Below, one piece after another: positions 18,258 to 27,610 of a stretch of 64,000 nucleotides of DNA (the stretch's first letter is position 1; every line of letters starts with the position of its first letter). The stretch is taken from contig NZ_CP094656.1 in NCBI RefSeq assembly GCF_030643805.1, forward strand, positions 3,348,001 to 3,412,000. The letters are read 5' to 3'. The notes under the pieces were generated by a model. It had not been told where the DNA came from, ran no database searches, and worked only from the letters and a program-made list of their open reading frames with translations. This DNA is from Alkalihalobacillus sp. AL-G. Its GTDB lineage: Bacteria > Bacillota > Bacilli > Bacillales > Fictibacillaceae. A program made the translations under genes and the position numbers.

Positions 18258-19436
18258 TCAGTGAATCAATTCAAATACACCTGCGGCACCCATACCGCCT
18301 CCGATACACATTGTTACCACTCCGAATTGTTCATTTCGGCGCTTCATTTCGTGCATCAAGGTCAAGGTCAGCTTTGCGCCGGTACACCCTAACGGATGCC
18401 CTAATGCAATTGCACCTCCATTGACATTGACCTTCTCCTCATCAAGTCCCAATTGACGGATGACTTGAAGAGATTGGGAAGCGAACGCCTCATTAAGCTC
18501 GAACAATCCGATATCGGAAAGCTCAAGGCCGGCAAGCTTCAATGCTTTCGGAATCGCTTCAACTGGTCCGACGCCCATGATCTCTGGTGCGACACCAGCA
18601 ACAGCGAAAGAATGGAACTTCAACAATGGTTTAAGTCCTTCAGCTACGGCTTTTTCCCGGTTCATGACAAGTACAGTTGCGGCTCCGTCACTCATTTGCG
18701 ACGAGTTTCCTGCTGTAACCGTACCTTTTGGGGAAAAGGCTGGCCTTAGTTTGCCAAGGACTTCGGCAGTGGTATCTGCACGAACACCTTCGTCCTTTGA
18801 AAGGGTGACTATTTTTTCTTGTAGCTTATTGTTGTCATCCACCCAACGAAGCGGAACATCGACAGGAACAATCTCAGATTCGAATTTCCCTTCAGCAATC
18901 GCCTTCGCCGCTTTTTGGTGACTGCGAACAGCAAACGCATCCTGATCGGCTCTTGAGATTCCGAATCGGTTGGCGACTTCTTCGGCTGTATAGCCCATTC
19001 CCATATAATATTCCGGTCTTGAATCTAGTAAACTAGGATTCGGCTTAACGACATGACCTGGCATTGGGATCAAGCTCATCGTCTCCGCCCCTCCCGCGAG
19101 AATCGAATCGGCATGCCCTAGCATGATTTTTTCCGCACCATAGGCGATGCTTTGAATTCCGGATGAACAATATCGATTGATCGTAATCGCCGGAACGTTA
19201 TCCGGAAGTCCAGCAAGACCACCAATTATCCGAGCCATGTTCATGCCCTGCTCAGCTTCAGGAATCGAACATCCGATAATTAAATCGTCAATCGGACCAT
19301 CGTAACCATCTGCACGTTTTAACGTTTCTTTTACCGTAAGAGCACCAAGGTCATCAGGACGTACGTTGGCGAGTGTTCCTTTCTTTGCTTTTCCGACAGG
19401 TGTTCTCGCACCTGCTACAATCACTGCTTCTTGCAT
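18258..19436 (-). CDS. fadA: Acetyl-CoA acyltransferase FadA (thiolase)
   Basis: 392-aa type I thiolase that cleaves 3-ketoacyl-CoA. Catalytic Cys90 is in NRYCSSGIQS, with the His motif ALGHPLGCTG and the C-terminal CIGGGMGAA. Starts 15 bp after fadN, so the two are co-translated. Soluble cytoplasmic enzyme. Confidence 0.96.
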   Translation of the reverse strand: MQEAVIVAGARTPVGKAKKGTLANVRPDDLGALTVKETLKRADGYDGPIDDLIIGCSIPEAEQGMNMARIIGGLAGLPDNVPAITINRYCSSGIQSIAYGAEKIMLGHADSILAGGAETMSLIPMPGHVVKPNPSLLDSRPEYYMGMGYTAEEVANRFGISRADQDAFAVRSHQKAAKAIAEGKFESEIVPVDVPLRWVDDNNKLQEKIVTLSKDEGVRADTTAEVLGKLRPAFSPKGTVTAGNSSQMSDGAATVLVMNREKAVAEGLKPLLKFHSFAVAGVAPEIMGVGPVEAIPKALKLAGLELSDIGLFELNEAFASQSLQVIRQLGLDEEKVNVNGGAIALGHPLGCTGAKLTLTLMHEMKRRNEQFGVVTMCIGGGMGAAGVFELIH

Positions 19437-19450
19437 ATCTTCTTCCCTCC

Positions 19451-21847
19451 TTAGTTGCGAAGTGGTTTTCCTTTTACAAGCATATGCTGCATCCGTTGTT
19501 GACTGAGCGGTTCACCAGCCAGGCTGAGGAACGCTTCCCGCTCGAGATCCAACAAGTATTGTTCATCGACAAACGTGCCTTCAGGGACTTTTCCACCCGC
19601 TATGACATAGGAAAGCTTTTTCGCAATTTTCAAATCATGATCCGAGATAGCATTTCCGAATTTTAACGTCTGAGCACCGAGTACGAGTGTCGCATAACCC
19701 GGCTCTCCTGCTACAGGAATCTTTTTTTGTTGCGGCGGACGGTACCCCCGGTTGTACATGGACAGGATTTGTTGCTTAGCATCATAGATGAGATGGTCTG
19801 CATTGACGCTGATTCCATCCTGTGGACGTAAAAAGCCGTTTTCCTTTGCTTCGTGGGCCGAAGTCGAGACCTTTGCCATCGCGATCGTCTCAAATGTCTG
19901 TATTGCCATTTTTTGAAGATCTGCTTTGGCGTTTTTCGGTGTCTGCTCGAGCAGCCTTGTGTAAAGCTCCTTGTTTCCACCACCGCCAGGAATCAGTCCC
20001 ACTCCGACCTCGACAAGTCCCATATACGTTTCAAAAGAGGCTTGTAATCCTGCTGCAGGTAACGATACCTCGGTTCCCCCGCCAAGTGTCATGTTGAATG
20101 GTGCAACGATGACTGGCTTGGCACTATAACGGATTTTCGCCATCGTCTGCTGGAACTGACGAACCATGAAATCAAGCTCGAAGAAATTGTCATCCTGCGC
20201 TTCCATCATGATCAGCATCAGGTTCGCTCCAACACAGAAGTTTTTGCCTTGATTACCGATGACGAGCCCTTTGTAGTTGGTTTCCACTTCGTCAATTGCA
20301 TATTGGATCATTTGGATGATATCAGGTCCAATCGCGTTGTTTGGGGAATGGAATTCAAGTAAGGCCACGTCATCCCCGATGTTGATCAAACTCGCTCCAG
20401 TATTCTCTTTAATAACTCGTTCTTCACCTTTAAGTCGATGCAGGTGAACGACCTTTTCATTTTCCTGTGCTGAAACGTAATCGCCATGATGATAGTATTG
20501 CAGCGTTGTTCCTGCTTGCTTATAAAATTGGTTTTGACCGGAATCCAGCATTTCAGTTATCCATTGCGGTATCGTTTCGCCCTCTGCCTTCATTCGCTCA
20601 ACTGATTTTTCAAGTCCGATCGCATCCCATGTTTCAAATGGACCTGTTTCCCATCCGAATCCCCATCTCATTGCATCATCAATCGCTTTGATATCATCTG
20701 CGATCTCATAAGTTTTTTCTGCACAAAAGAGGAGAACAGGTTTTAAAATCGACCAGATCAGTTGTCCAGCTCGATCATCGGCATACGCAAGCGCTTTCAA
20801 TTTTTCTTGGACGCTTTTCGCTTGCTTGCTTAGTTCTGTTGATGCTGTTTTCAGTTTTTTCCGCGGTTCATATTCTAAGGTTTCAGGATTCAATTCAAGG
20901 ATTTCGCTTTTACCATTTTTTTTCTGCTTCAGAAAAAATCCTTGGCCTGATTTACTTCCGATCCATCCTTTTTCTTGCATGTTCAACATGAAATCTGGTA
21001 CTTCGAATACTTCTTTCTCAGGGCTTTCAACTTGTTCGTGGACATTGTTGGCAACATGGATGAATGTGTCGAGCCCAACGACATCAAGGGTTCGGAACGT
21101 CGCACTTTTCGGCCGGCCAATTACAGGTCCTGTTACAGAATCAACTTCACCGACTGAGTATCCGTTTTTCACCATTTCTTGAACGGTAACAAGGAGACCG
21201 TACGTACCGATGCGGTTTGCGATAAAGTTCGGTGTATCCTTCGCTTCAACGACACCTTTTCCAAGTACACACTCAGCAAACTCACTCATAAACTGTAAAA
21301 CTTGCGGCTTTGTTTCGGAAGTCGGGATGACCTCCAGCAACTTTAAATAACGCGGCGGATTGAAAAAGTGCGTACCAAGGAAATGTGCTTTGAAATCCTC
21401 ACTACGACCTTCTGCCATCGCATTAATCGATATTCCTGAGGTGTTCGAGGTTACGATTGTTCCTTCTTTCCGATACTGATCGACCTGCTCAAACACAATC
21501 TTTTTTACATGTAAGTTTTCAACGACGACCTCAATGATCCAGTCCACTTCACCAAGCTTGTGAAGATCGTCCTCCAGGTTTCCAACTTCAATCATTTCTA
21601 GATGCGTTTTCGAACTAAGTGGCGCGGGCTTCTGCTTTAAGAGTTTTTGTTTTGCAGAAGCAGCCAGGCGATTTCGAACCGTTGGATCCTTCAATGTAAG
21701 CCCTTTATCTTTTTCAGTTTCCGAGAGTTCTTTTGGAACGATATCAAGCAATATACTAGGAATACCAACGTTCGCTAAATGAGCAGCAATTCCTGATCCC
21801 ATAACACCTGAACCAATGACTGCCGCCTTTCGAATCTTGTAGGTCAT
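19451..21847 (-). CDS. fadN: 3-hydroxyacyl-CoA dehydrogenase/enoyl-CoA hydratase FadN
   Basis: 798-aa bifunctional beta-oxidation enzyme. The N-terminal NAD-binding dehydrogenase has GSGVMGSGIAAHLA, and THFFNPPRYLKLLEVIP is the HAD signature. The C-terminal crotonase domain (about 480-680) has VGANLMLIM and GGGTEVSLPAAGLQ. The start at 21847 follows GGAGGT; the longer frame would read through the FadR operator. First gene of the operon. Confidence 0.95.
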   Translation of the reverse strand: MTYKIRKAAVIGSGVMGSGIAAHLANVGIPSILLDIVPKELSETEKDKGLTLKDPTVRNRLAASAKQKLLKQKPAPLSSKTHLEMIEVGNLEDDLHKLGEVDWIIEVVVENLHVKKIVFEQVDQYRKEGTIVTSNTSGISINAMAEGRSEDFKAHFLGTHFFNPPRYLKLLEVIPTSETKPQVLQFMSEFAECVLGKGVVEAKDTPNFIANRIGTYGLLVTVQEMVKNGYSVGEVDSVTGPVIGRPKSATFRTLDVVGLDTFIHVANNVHEQVESPEKEVFEVPDFMLNMQEKGWIGSKSGQGFFLKQKKNGKSEILELNPETLEYEPRKKLKTASTELSKQAKSVQEKLKALAYADDRAGQLIWSILKPVLLFCAEKTYEIADDIKAIDDAMRWGFGWETGPFETWDAIGLEKSVERMKAEGETIPQWITEMLDSGQNQFYKQAGTTLQYYHHGDYVSAQENEKVVHLHRLKGEERVIKENTGASLINIGDDVALLEFHSPNNAIGPDIIQMIQYAIDEVETNYKGLVIGNQGKNFCVGANLMLIMMEAQDDNFFELDFMVRQFQQTMAKIRYSAKPVIVAPFNMTLGGGTEVSLPAAGLQASFETYMGLVEVGVGLIPGGGGNKELYTRLLEQTPKNAKADLQKMAIQTFETIAMAKVSTSAHEAKENGFLRPQDGISVNADHLIYDAKQQILSMYNRGYRPPQQKKIPVAGEPGYATLVLGAQTLKFGNAISDHDLKIAKKLSYVIAGGKVPEGTFVDEQYLLDLEREAFLSLAGEPLSQQRMQHMLVKGKPLRN

Positions 21848-21864
21848 AATGTACCTCCTTCGTC

Positions 21865-21882
21865 TGAATGAATACTCATTCA
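21865..21882. promoter_or_regulatory. FadR operator
   Basis: The perfect inverted repeat TGAATGA-ATAC-TCATTCA matches the Bacillus FadR box (TGAATGA-N4-TCATTCA). It lies 18 bp before the fadN start and downstream of the promoter, so long-chain acyl-CoA would relieve repression. Confidence 0.92.
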
Positions 21883-21915
21883 TTTTTAGAGCAAAAAATT
21901 AACCCTTCTAATTCT

Positions 21916-21944
21916 ACTATAAAAAAAAGATTCACTTTTCGCAA
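21916..21944 (-). promoter_or_regulatory. Sigma-A promoter of fadN-fadA-fadE
   Basis: TTGCGA (21939-21944), a 17-nt spacer including eight T, and TATAGT (21916-21921) on the minus strand, about 35 bp upstream of the FadR box. Confidence 0.65.
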
Positions 21945-21999
21945 TAGAAATTTCAGAAAATTAATTTGATTTCGTCTTTTTAGTATATGAAATGCCCGA

Positions 22000-22488
22000 T
22001 CACTCTGCTTTTGCTAGAATTTCTTCAATTTGTTTTCTGTGCCGTTGTTCATGATAGCCGATAAAATCGATCCATTGAGCCAATTGCATCTCACCGAAAA
22101 TCGGATGCGGAAAGGATCGTTTATCAAGGATTGATTGGTCTTCGATGTTTTCTAAAACAGCTTTAAATTTAATTCTGGACTGATGAAGTGCTCCCTTCGC
22201 TTCTGCTATTGTTTCGTATCTCCCTGCTGGCACCACATAATCCGGTGCTTCAACTACAGGCCTTGGTCTAGCCGAAAGATGAACTGGATGCTGAGGAGTT
22301 TCATGGTCTTCTTGCTGATTCAATGCTTTTACGAAATTCTTTGTAATCACTTTTTCAATCAATATCAGATGTTCGAGCACCTCAACAATAGACCAGGAAT
22401 CTTCGGATATCCTTCGGTGAGCTTTACCTTCTGGGATTTGATCAATGGCTGAAAGCAGTTGACCCCTTCCCTCTTCAAATATAGTCAT
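22000..22488 (-). CDS. DinB-like four-helix protein
   Basis: 162-aa protein of the DinB/YfiT-like superfamily. His residues at positions of the metal triad are in SIVEVLEHLILIE and IDFIGYHEQRHRKQ. It may use divalent metal and bacillithiol, as some relatives do. GGAGG 6 nt before the ATG at 22488 defines the start. Single gene; substrate unknown. Confidence 0.75.
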   Translation of the reverse strand: MTIFEEGRGQLLSAIDQIPEGKAHRRISEDSWSIVEVLEHLILIEKVITKNFVKALNQQEDHETPQHPVHLSARPRPVVEAPDYVVPAGRYETIAEAKGALHQSRIKFKAVLENIEDQSILDKRSFPHPIFGEMQLAQWIDFIGYHEQRHRKQIEEILAKAE

Positions 22489-22616
22489 ATTCACCCTCCC
22501 CTCTTTTTAACATACTTTCGACACCACCTATGTATGATTCCTTTTTTTGTAACGGGGATGGTTATTTTATATGCAAGGAAGTGTTGATTATTTGAAGATC
22601 GGTATAGATTTCAAGT

Positions 22617-22737
22617 TCGACTTGTATTTTTCGAATTGGACACGTATTTTCCGAGTTAGACATGTATTTCTCGAGTTAGACATGTATTTCTCAAGTTAGA
22701 CATGTATTTTCCGAGCTAGCCATGTATTTCAGCTCGC
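22617..22737. repeat. 20-bp-period tandem array, about 6 units
   Basis: Units of the form CATGTATTTCTCGAGTTAGA start at 22621, 22641, 22661, 22681, 22701 and 22721, an exact 20-bp period. The middle units differ by 1-4 bases and the outer ones decay. Intergenic, between the DinB-like gene and fadM. Confidence 0.9.
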
Positions 22738-22842
22738 TTTTATTATTTTTATTGAAATGGAACCTATATTACTGATGTTAAAACCTTGTATTCTAGACTT
22801 TGGAGCCATATTAGTATAAATTCGTGGTTTGAAGAAGAAAAC

Positions 22843-22874
22843 AGCACAAAGCGAACCGCAGTCTGCTTTGTGCT
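22843..22874 (-). terminator. Terminator of fadM
   Basis: Perfect 10-bp stem AGCACAAAGC/GCTTTGTGCT with a 12-nt loop, then GTTTTCTTCTTC on the minus strand. Confidence 0.8.
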
Positions 22875-22940
22875 TGCTCCAATTGATCAGATATCCTACC
22901 TATATTCTACTGACCTTCAATAGAGTCGCTTAAATTCTAT

Positions 22941-23858
22941 TTACTTACCAAATACACCTTTTAGCACAAACGCAACGTTTGCGGGACGCTCAGCGAGTCG
23001 ACGCATAAAGTAGCCATACCAATCGTTTCCGTATGGGACGTAAACTCTCATCTTGTATCCTTCATCACGAAGCTCGCGCTGACGTTCTACACGAATCCCG
23101 TATAGCATTTGAAATTCAAATTGATTCTTTGGAATGTTATGCTCCTTCACAACCTCTTTCGTAAACGCAATCATGTTGTCGTCGTGGGTTGCAACAGCCG
23201 TATAGTTCCCATTCAATAAATGCATTTTAATGATCTTCTTGAAGTTTTCATCAACGTCACTCTTTTCAGGAAAGGCAACGGATGGAGACTCCTTATAAGC
23301 TCCTTTTACAAGGCGAAGGTTCGGATTATATGAATCCAGGTCCTGTATGTCCTCAACGGTTCGATACAAATAGGCTTGAAGCACCGTCCCGATGTTATCA
23401 TACTCTGACTTCAATTCTTTGAAAATATCAATCGTTGCCTGGCAGCGCGTCTCATCTTCCATATCAATCGTGATGAACACATTATGTTCTCTCGCAGCAT
23501 CCATGATCCGCTTCATATTAGATAGAACGGTCTCACGACTAATATCCAACCCCATTGATGTAAGCTTCAAGGAAAGCTGTGAGTTCAAATTGCTCTCGGC
23601 AATCCCTTTTACAGCATCAATACAGTGATCAGTCATTTCTCTGGCTTCTTGTTCGTTATCGACGAATTCGCCCAGATGATCGATTGTGACAGCTAACTCC
23701 TCATCGTTCAGCTTTTTAATGACCTCAATTGAGCTCTGTAACGAAGCACCCGCTACGAAACGTCCTGCACCGAAACGAAGGCCATATTTTTTAGCCATCT
23801 TTGTTGCTGCCCTGTTTTTCCCCATAAAAAGAAAGAAGTTTCTTAAGATATTCTCCAT
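22941..23858 (-). CDS. fadM: Proline dehydrogenase FadM (PutB-like)
   Basis: 305-aa FAD-dependent proline dehydrogenase with a TIM-barrel fold. Conserved parts are LSLKLTSMGLDIS, VFITIDMEDETRCQAT, LRLVKGAYKE, VATHDDNMI, FQMLYGIRVERQRELRDEG and VPYGNDWYGYFMRRLAERP. GGGGGA 5 nt upstream selects the ATG at 23858. It corresponds in position to yusM. Oxidises proline to P5C; no P5C dehydrogenase lies beside it. Confidence 0.93.
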   Translation of the reverse strand: MENILRNFFLFMGKNRAATKMAKKYGLRFGAGRFVAGASLQSSIEVIKKLNDEELAVTIDHLGEFVDNEQEAREMTDHCIDAVKGIAESNLNSQLSLKLTSMGLDISRETVLSNMKRIMDAAREHNVFITIDMEDETRCQATIDIFKELKSEYDNIGTVLQAYLYRTVEDIQDLDSYNPNLRLVKGAYKESPSVAFPEKSDVDENFKKIIKMHLLNGNYTAVATHDDNMIAFTKEVVKEHNIPKNQFEFQMLYGIRVERQRELRDEGYKMRVYVPYGNDWYGYFMRRLAERPANVAFVLKGVFGK

Positions 23859-24080
23859 CTTTATCCCCCTATACTGAAACCGCATACAAAAGGTTATTCT
23901 AATCTATGTGAACGTTATCTTTGAAGGCTTATCGTTCAAGGATATTCTATCATCTTTTCGACAAACTTTTTACTTTTTTCAAAAATTAATTTTTTCCAAC
24001 AAATGAACTGTTGAAGTTGTAATCGTTTCGGTTAATGTGTAAAATTACACCAAAGCCACCTGAAGGGATCGATTAGCTAT

Positions 24081-24539
24081 ATGACCATTGAACAAATAAC
24101 CGAAATCATCTCAAATAAATTGAAGCTGATTCGAATTGAAAAAGGCTATACACAGGACCGGATGGCCATCGTTCTCGGCTTATCCAAAAAAACACTTGTT
24201 CAAATCGAAAAGCATCGAAACCATGCAAATTGGACAACGATTGTAGCGATCTGTGCACTTTTTCGTGATAGTGAAATTCTTCGTACTGCAGTTGGTGGAG
24301 ATCCCGTTGAACTGGTTGAGATTTTAGCGCACGAAGGAATTGAACGCCCGAAAGATCGTACATTGGGTGGGAAGGTTTGGTGGAAGGATCTTAAAGTCGT
24401 CAATAATTACCGTTTACAGCAAAATATGATCAGTAAACACTTCCGTATCCTTGATCAAGAAAACCATCGTTGGTACAGCTCCTTTGATGAAGACGAAGCC
24501 CACGACCGTTTAGCTGAGTTCTCAACATCGGAATCATAA
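24081..24539 (+). CDS. XRE-type helix-turn-helix regulator
   Basis: 152 aa. An N-terminal Cro/C1 HTH (about 10-60) reads LKLIRIEKGYTQDRMAIVLG and SKKTLVQIEKHRNH. The remainder contains TLGGKVWWKDL and a basic/aromatic tail with no recognised ligand domain. Divergent from fadM across a 220-bp gap. The regulated genes are unknown; autoregulation or control of fadM is possible. Confidence 0.8.
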   Translation: MTIEQITEIISNKLKLIRIEKGYTQDRMAIVLGLSKKTLVQIEKHRNHANWTTIVAICALFRDSEILRTAVGGDPVELVEILAHEGIERPKDRTLGGKVWWKDLKVVNNYRLQQNMISKHFRILDQENHRWYSSFDEDEAHDRLAEFSTSES

Positions 24540-24660
24540 AGAAAACTTGGTCCCTAAAGGGATGACCTAAAGACCCTTGTACTTATAATTGGGACTTAAG
24601 ATTTTCCAATTCGTCGATTTTTACTCCTTATTGAAAAGTTATTCTTTCCTAACGTATAAA
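24538..24660 (+). repeat. Intergenic repeat family A, copy 4
   Basis: Begins AAAGAAAACTTGGTCCCTAA at the stop of the HTH gene and ends with TTGAAAAGTTATTCTTTCCT and AACGTAT. The right end is nearly identical to the copy at 31583. Confidence 0.75.
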
Positions 24661-24662
24661 GA

Positions 24663-24698
24663 GACCTAAGTGGAGAAAAAGCAATCTCCTCTCAGGTC
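24663..24698 (-). terminator. Terminator after the yusU-like gene
   Basis: GACCTGAGAGGAGA and TCTCCACTTAGGTC form a 14-bp stem with two mismatches, followed by CTCTTTAT on the minus strand. Confidence 0.6.
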
Positions 24699-24723
24699 CG
24701 TTACAACGCGATTTCAGCCCGCT

Positions 24724-24972
24724 CTACTGTTGGTCCTTGCGGTGTTGTTCATTGCGTTCCTTGATCTCGGAAATGAGTTCCTTCATCCCCTCTTTCGCAT
24801 CTGGGTATTCATCGTTCCAATGCTTCACGAGTGGGGCCATCGATTTTGACATATATGTATAAAGCGCCCACATCTGTACCTTTTCCTTCAAGTCTTCATC
24901 AGCCTCACCGAGTAATAATTCTGTATATTTAGTTAGAAGACCGTCAAATTGGTCTCGCAATTTCTGATCCAT
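24724..24972 (-). CDS. DUF2573 protein, YusU-like
   Basis: 82-aa acidic helical protein beginning MDQKLRDQFDGLLTKYTELL, with MWALYTYMSKSMAPLVKHWN. It resembles YusU (DUF2573), a short conserved Bacillaceae protein of unknown function. GAGGTG 6 nt before the ATG at 24972 fixes the start. Its place among yus homologues supports the call. Confidence 0.65.
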   Translation of the reverse strand: MDQKLRDQFDGLLTKYTELLLGEADEDLKEKVQMWALYTYMSKSMAPLVKHWNDEYPDAKEGMKELISEIKERNEQHRKDQQ

Positions 24973-25035
24973 TCTAATCACCTCTTTTTCTGTGATTTTA
25001 ACATACTGAGTTAGATCTGAGCATCATGCTTTAGT

Positions 25036-25160
25036 ACGCCGAAGTTTTAGAGTTAGCGCCGGACATATGGGGATAAGCGCCGAACTTTGAAGTGTAAGCG
25101 CCGAAGTATTGCCCCTGAGCGCCGAACTTTGCTCCGTAACCGCCGAACCGAACTAGAAAG
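25036..25160. repeat. 21-bp-period tandem array, about 5-6 units
   Basis: Units beginning GCGCCGAACTTTGAAGTGTAA start at 25056, 25077, 25098, 25119 and 25140, an exact 21-bp period, with the GCGCCG core strictly kept and the rest variable. Intergenic between two minus-strand genes. An apparent frame through it (25087-25329) is an artefact. Confidence 0.9.
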
Positions 25161-25216
25161 TGAGTCATTCGAGCCTATTTTGACCATAATTCCTCTTTTT
25201 ACGCTCTCTCGTCTAA

Positions 25217-25867
25217 TCATGATTCAAACCAATTATTTTTCATTGCTAATATGGCTGCCTGGGTCCGGTCATGAAGCCCGAGCTTACTTAAGATATTACT
25301 CACGTGCGTTTTTACCGTTTTTTCCGTAATAAAGAGTTCAGATGAAATTTCCTTGTTGTTTTTTCCGAGTGTGATCTGGCGTAGAACTTCCTTTTCCCGT
25401 GGGGTCAACTCATTGAAATCCCGCTCAGCTTCGGTCTGTTTCGAGCCGGTAGAAACATGATTCAAAAGCTGTGTCGTAGCTGCAGGGTGCAGATGTCTTT
25501 CACCCGCATGTACCGCTTTGATCGTCTGTACAAGTTCATCAGGTTCGATATCCTTCAGTTGATAGCCATCCGCCCCAGCCTGCAAAGCCGGCACGACATG
25601 GTCCTGATCGGAAAAGCTTGTGAGCACGATAATCTTGACTGCAGAGTCAATCCCCTTGATCCGCTTCGTGGCTTCAATCCCATCCATAATCGGCATCGTC
25701 AGATCCATTAATATGACATTCGGCTTTAGTGTACATACCTTTTCCAATGCTTCTTCACCATTACTAGCTTCCCCAACCAACTCGATTTCCGTTTGTGTAC
25801 TTAGGAAAAATCGTAACCCCTTCCGCACCATCAGATGGTCATCAACCAGTAACACTTTAATCCCCAT
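25217..25867 (-). CDS. NarL-family response regulator (YhcZ-like)
   Basis: 216 aa. The receiver domain has phospho-acceptor Asp55 in VILMDLTMPIMDG, acidic pair DD at 9-10 and Lys near 105. The C-terminal LuxR-type HTH includes LTPREKEVLRQITLGKNNKE and ITEKTVKTHVSNILSKLGL. It lies 50 bp after the histidine kinase gene and is its likely partner. Targets unknown. Confidence 0.93.
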   Translation of the reverse strand: MGIKVLLVDDHLMVRKGLRFFLSTQTEIELVGEASNGEEALEKVCTLKPNVILMDLTMPIMDGIEATKRIKGIDSAVKIIVLTSFSDQDHVVPALQAGADGYQLKDIEPDELVQTIKAVHAGERHLHPAATTQLLNHVSTGSKQTEAERDFNELTPREKEVLRQITLGKNNKEISSELFITEKTVKTHVSNILSKLGLHDRTQAAILAMKNNWFES

Positions 25868-25917
25868 TTCAGTCCCCTACTTTCCTTTAGAATGTTGTTA
25901 TACACATCCGATTATTA

Positions 25918-27507
25918 TTAAACGTCCTTTTTTATTGGAAAAATGACGGTAATGACCGTTCCAGCGTCTGGTTCACTTTCGATCGTCAAGGAACCTCCCA
26001 TGATCTCGGCTCGTTCCTTCATGCTTGATAAACCAAATGACCATGTAGGAGTACCATTCGAAACAACTGTAAAACCGCAGCCTTCATCCTGAATTGAAAA
26101 CACGACTCGTTCAGCGGACCGTCTTAAATGGAGAGAGGCACGACCCGTTCTTGCGTGTTTATGGACATTGTTCAGTGCCTCTTGACCAATACGCCACATC
26201 GTTTCCTCAACTAGCCGAGGTATGTTTCCAACGCCTTCTATGTGATCGATGACTTTCAAGCCAAGGGATTCTCCGTATTTTTTCAATGCAACGATAACTC
26301 CATCCTCTAGCCCAGCAGGGCGTAATTGCCAAATCATCGACCTCATTTCAGCTACAACCTCTTTCGAGAGGGATTGCATTTCATCCAGCGATTCGATCAA
26401 TGTCCCATCGTCGGAAAATCCCTTTACATATTCCTTCAACCCTCTCGCGGTCAAGCCAAGTGAAAACAATTTTTGATTTACGGAATCATGGAGGTCGCGG
26501 GCCAACCGGTTTCTCTCCTCAATCAGCGCTAACTCTCTGCCTCTTTCGTAAAGTCGAGCATTTTCAAGCACGAGCGACAAGTGGTCACCAAGTGCTTTTA
26601 ACACATCTGGATGAATGCTTTTCGAATGGGAAGCTGTATCATTTCCGACCAAGCATCCAATCCATTCGTCACCGATCTCGAGCGGTATCACAAATGCATG
26701 ATCCAATGATAAGTTAAACTGTTCAACATCTTTCCAGAAGGATGGGCATTTCAGTATGTCGTTTGGAGAGCTGTTTTCCTCGATCCTGTAACGTTTGTGC
26801 ACGTTTTTAGAAGCTCCGCCATGATAAATCGATCTTAACGCAAGGACATTCTCTTCTTTTATTAAAAAGCTTAGAGATTCAAGCTGAAAAACACGGCCGA
26901 TCATATCCACTGCATATTGGGGGAGAAGGTGGATATCGTTCATCTTCCAAATCGCACGGCTGATTTCATCCAGCTTCGAATATTGCTCGGCACGTTCCTG
27001 TTGTGCCTCATAGAGCCGTGTTCGTTTGATTGCAGTCCCGATCTGAAAAGCAACCGACTGCAACAAATCCAACTCCTCTTCTGTAAATTCATTTTTCTCA
27101 GGTGCTGCGATGTTCAGGACACCGAATTTTTCCCCACCAGCAATTAACGGTACCGTTGCATGGTGCGTAATCGCTTTCGTATCGCCCCAGTCATGTTCGA
27201 TTGCATCCTCAATCCGCTTACAGTTGATGATGTTCACTGCTTTTTGAAGGCGTCCGTCCCAAATTTTCTCAAGGCACCAGCAGCTCCCTTGACACATTGG
27301 CTCCTTATCGCCCCAAGACAATGCTGGAGGAAGGTTGACATCCGCCACAAAGGAATAGATCGGCTCATCGTCAATTAAGAAAATCCAGCCTGTAGACAGC
27401 CCAGTGACCTCCAGAAGCTTCTCAAGGACTGATTGAAGAACTTCTCTCAAATCATTTGATTGATTCAATGTTTCCGCAATGACTTTTAACGTATTAACCC
27501 TCGACAA
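25918..27507 (-). CDS. GAF-domain sensor histidine kinase (YhcY-like)
   Basis: 529-aa cytosolic kinase. Two GAF sensor domains (about 10-165 and 190-330) precede HisKA_3 with phospho-His in ERNRLARDLHDSVNQKLFSL and a HATPase with EALNNVHKHA and SIQDEGCGF. Several Cys in the first GAF domain (MCQGSCWCLEK) could bind a cofactor or sense redox, by inference. TTG start at 27507 with GGAGG 8 nt upstream. No membrane segment. Confidence 0.9.
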   Translation of the reverse strand: MSRVNTLKVIAETLNQSNDLREVLQSVLEKLLEVTGLSTGWIFLIDDEPIYSFVADVNLPPALSWGDKEPMCQGSCWCLEKIWDGRLQKAVNIINCKRIEDAIEHDWGDTKAITHHATVPLIAGGEKFGVLNIAAPEKNEFTEEELDLLQSVAFQIGTAIKRTRLYEAQQERAEQYSKLDEISRAIWKMNDIHLLPQYAVDMIGRVFQLESLSFLIKEENVLALRSIYHGGASKNVHKRYRIEENSSPNDILKCPSFWKDVEQFNLSLDHAFVIPLEIGDEWIGCLVGNDTASHSKSIHPDVLKALGDHLSLVLENARLYERGRELALIEERNRLARDLHDSVNQKLFSLGLTARGLKEYVKGFSDDGTLIESLDEMQSLSKEVVAEMRSMIWQLRPAGLEDGVIVALKKYGESLGLKVIDHIEGVGNIPRLVEETMWRIGQEALNNVHKHARTGRASLHLRRSAERVVFSIQDEGCGFTVVSNGTPTWSFGLSSMKERAEIMGGSLTIESEPDAGTVITVIFPIKKDV

Positions 27508-27610
27508 TATCCATTCCTCCCGTTTCAAAATGATCCGAATCAAAAATACCGCCCTCTATGGCTCTCTAATTTTAGATTACCATAAAAAGACGGTTAGATT
27601 GGAATGAGAT

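Noticed and set aside
22617-22737. CRISPR array
   Set aside because: Units are 20 bp end to end with no separate unique spacers and no cas genes. It is a degenerate tandem repeat.
25036-25329. Protein frame of 80 aa across the 21-bp array
   Set aside because: The frame is a by-product of the 21-bp period (divisible by three). It lacks a ribosome binding site and overlaps the response regulator gene on the other strand.
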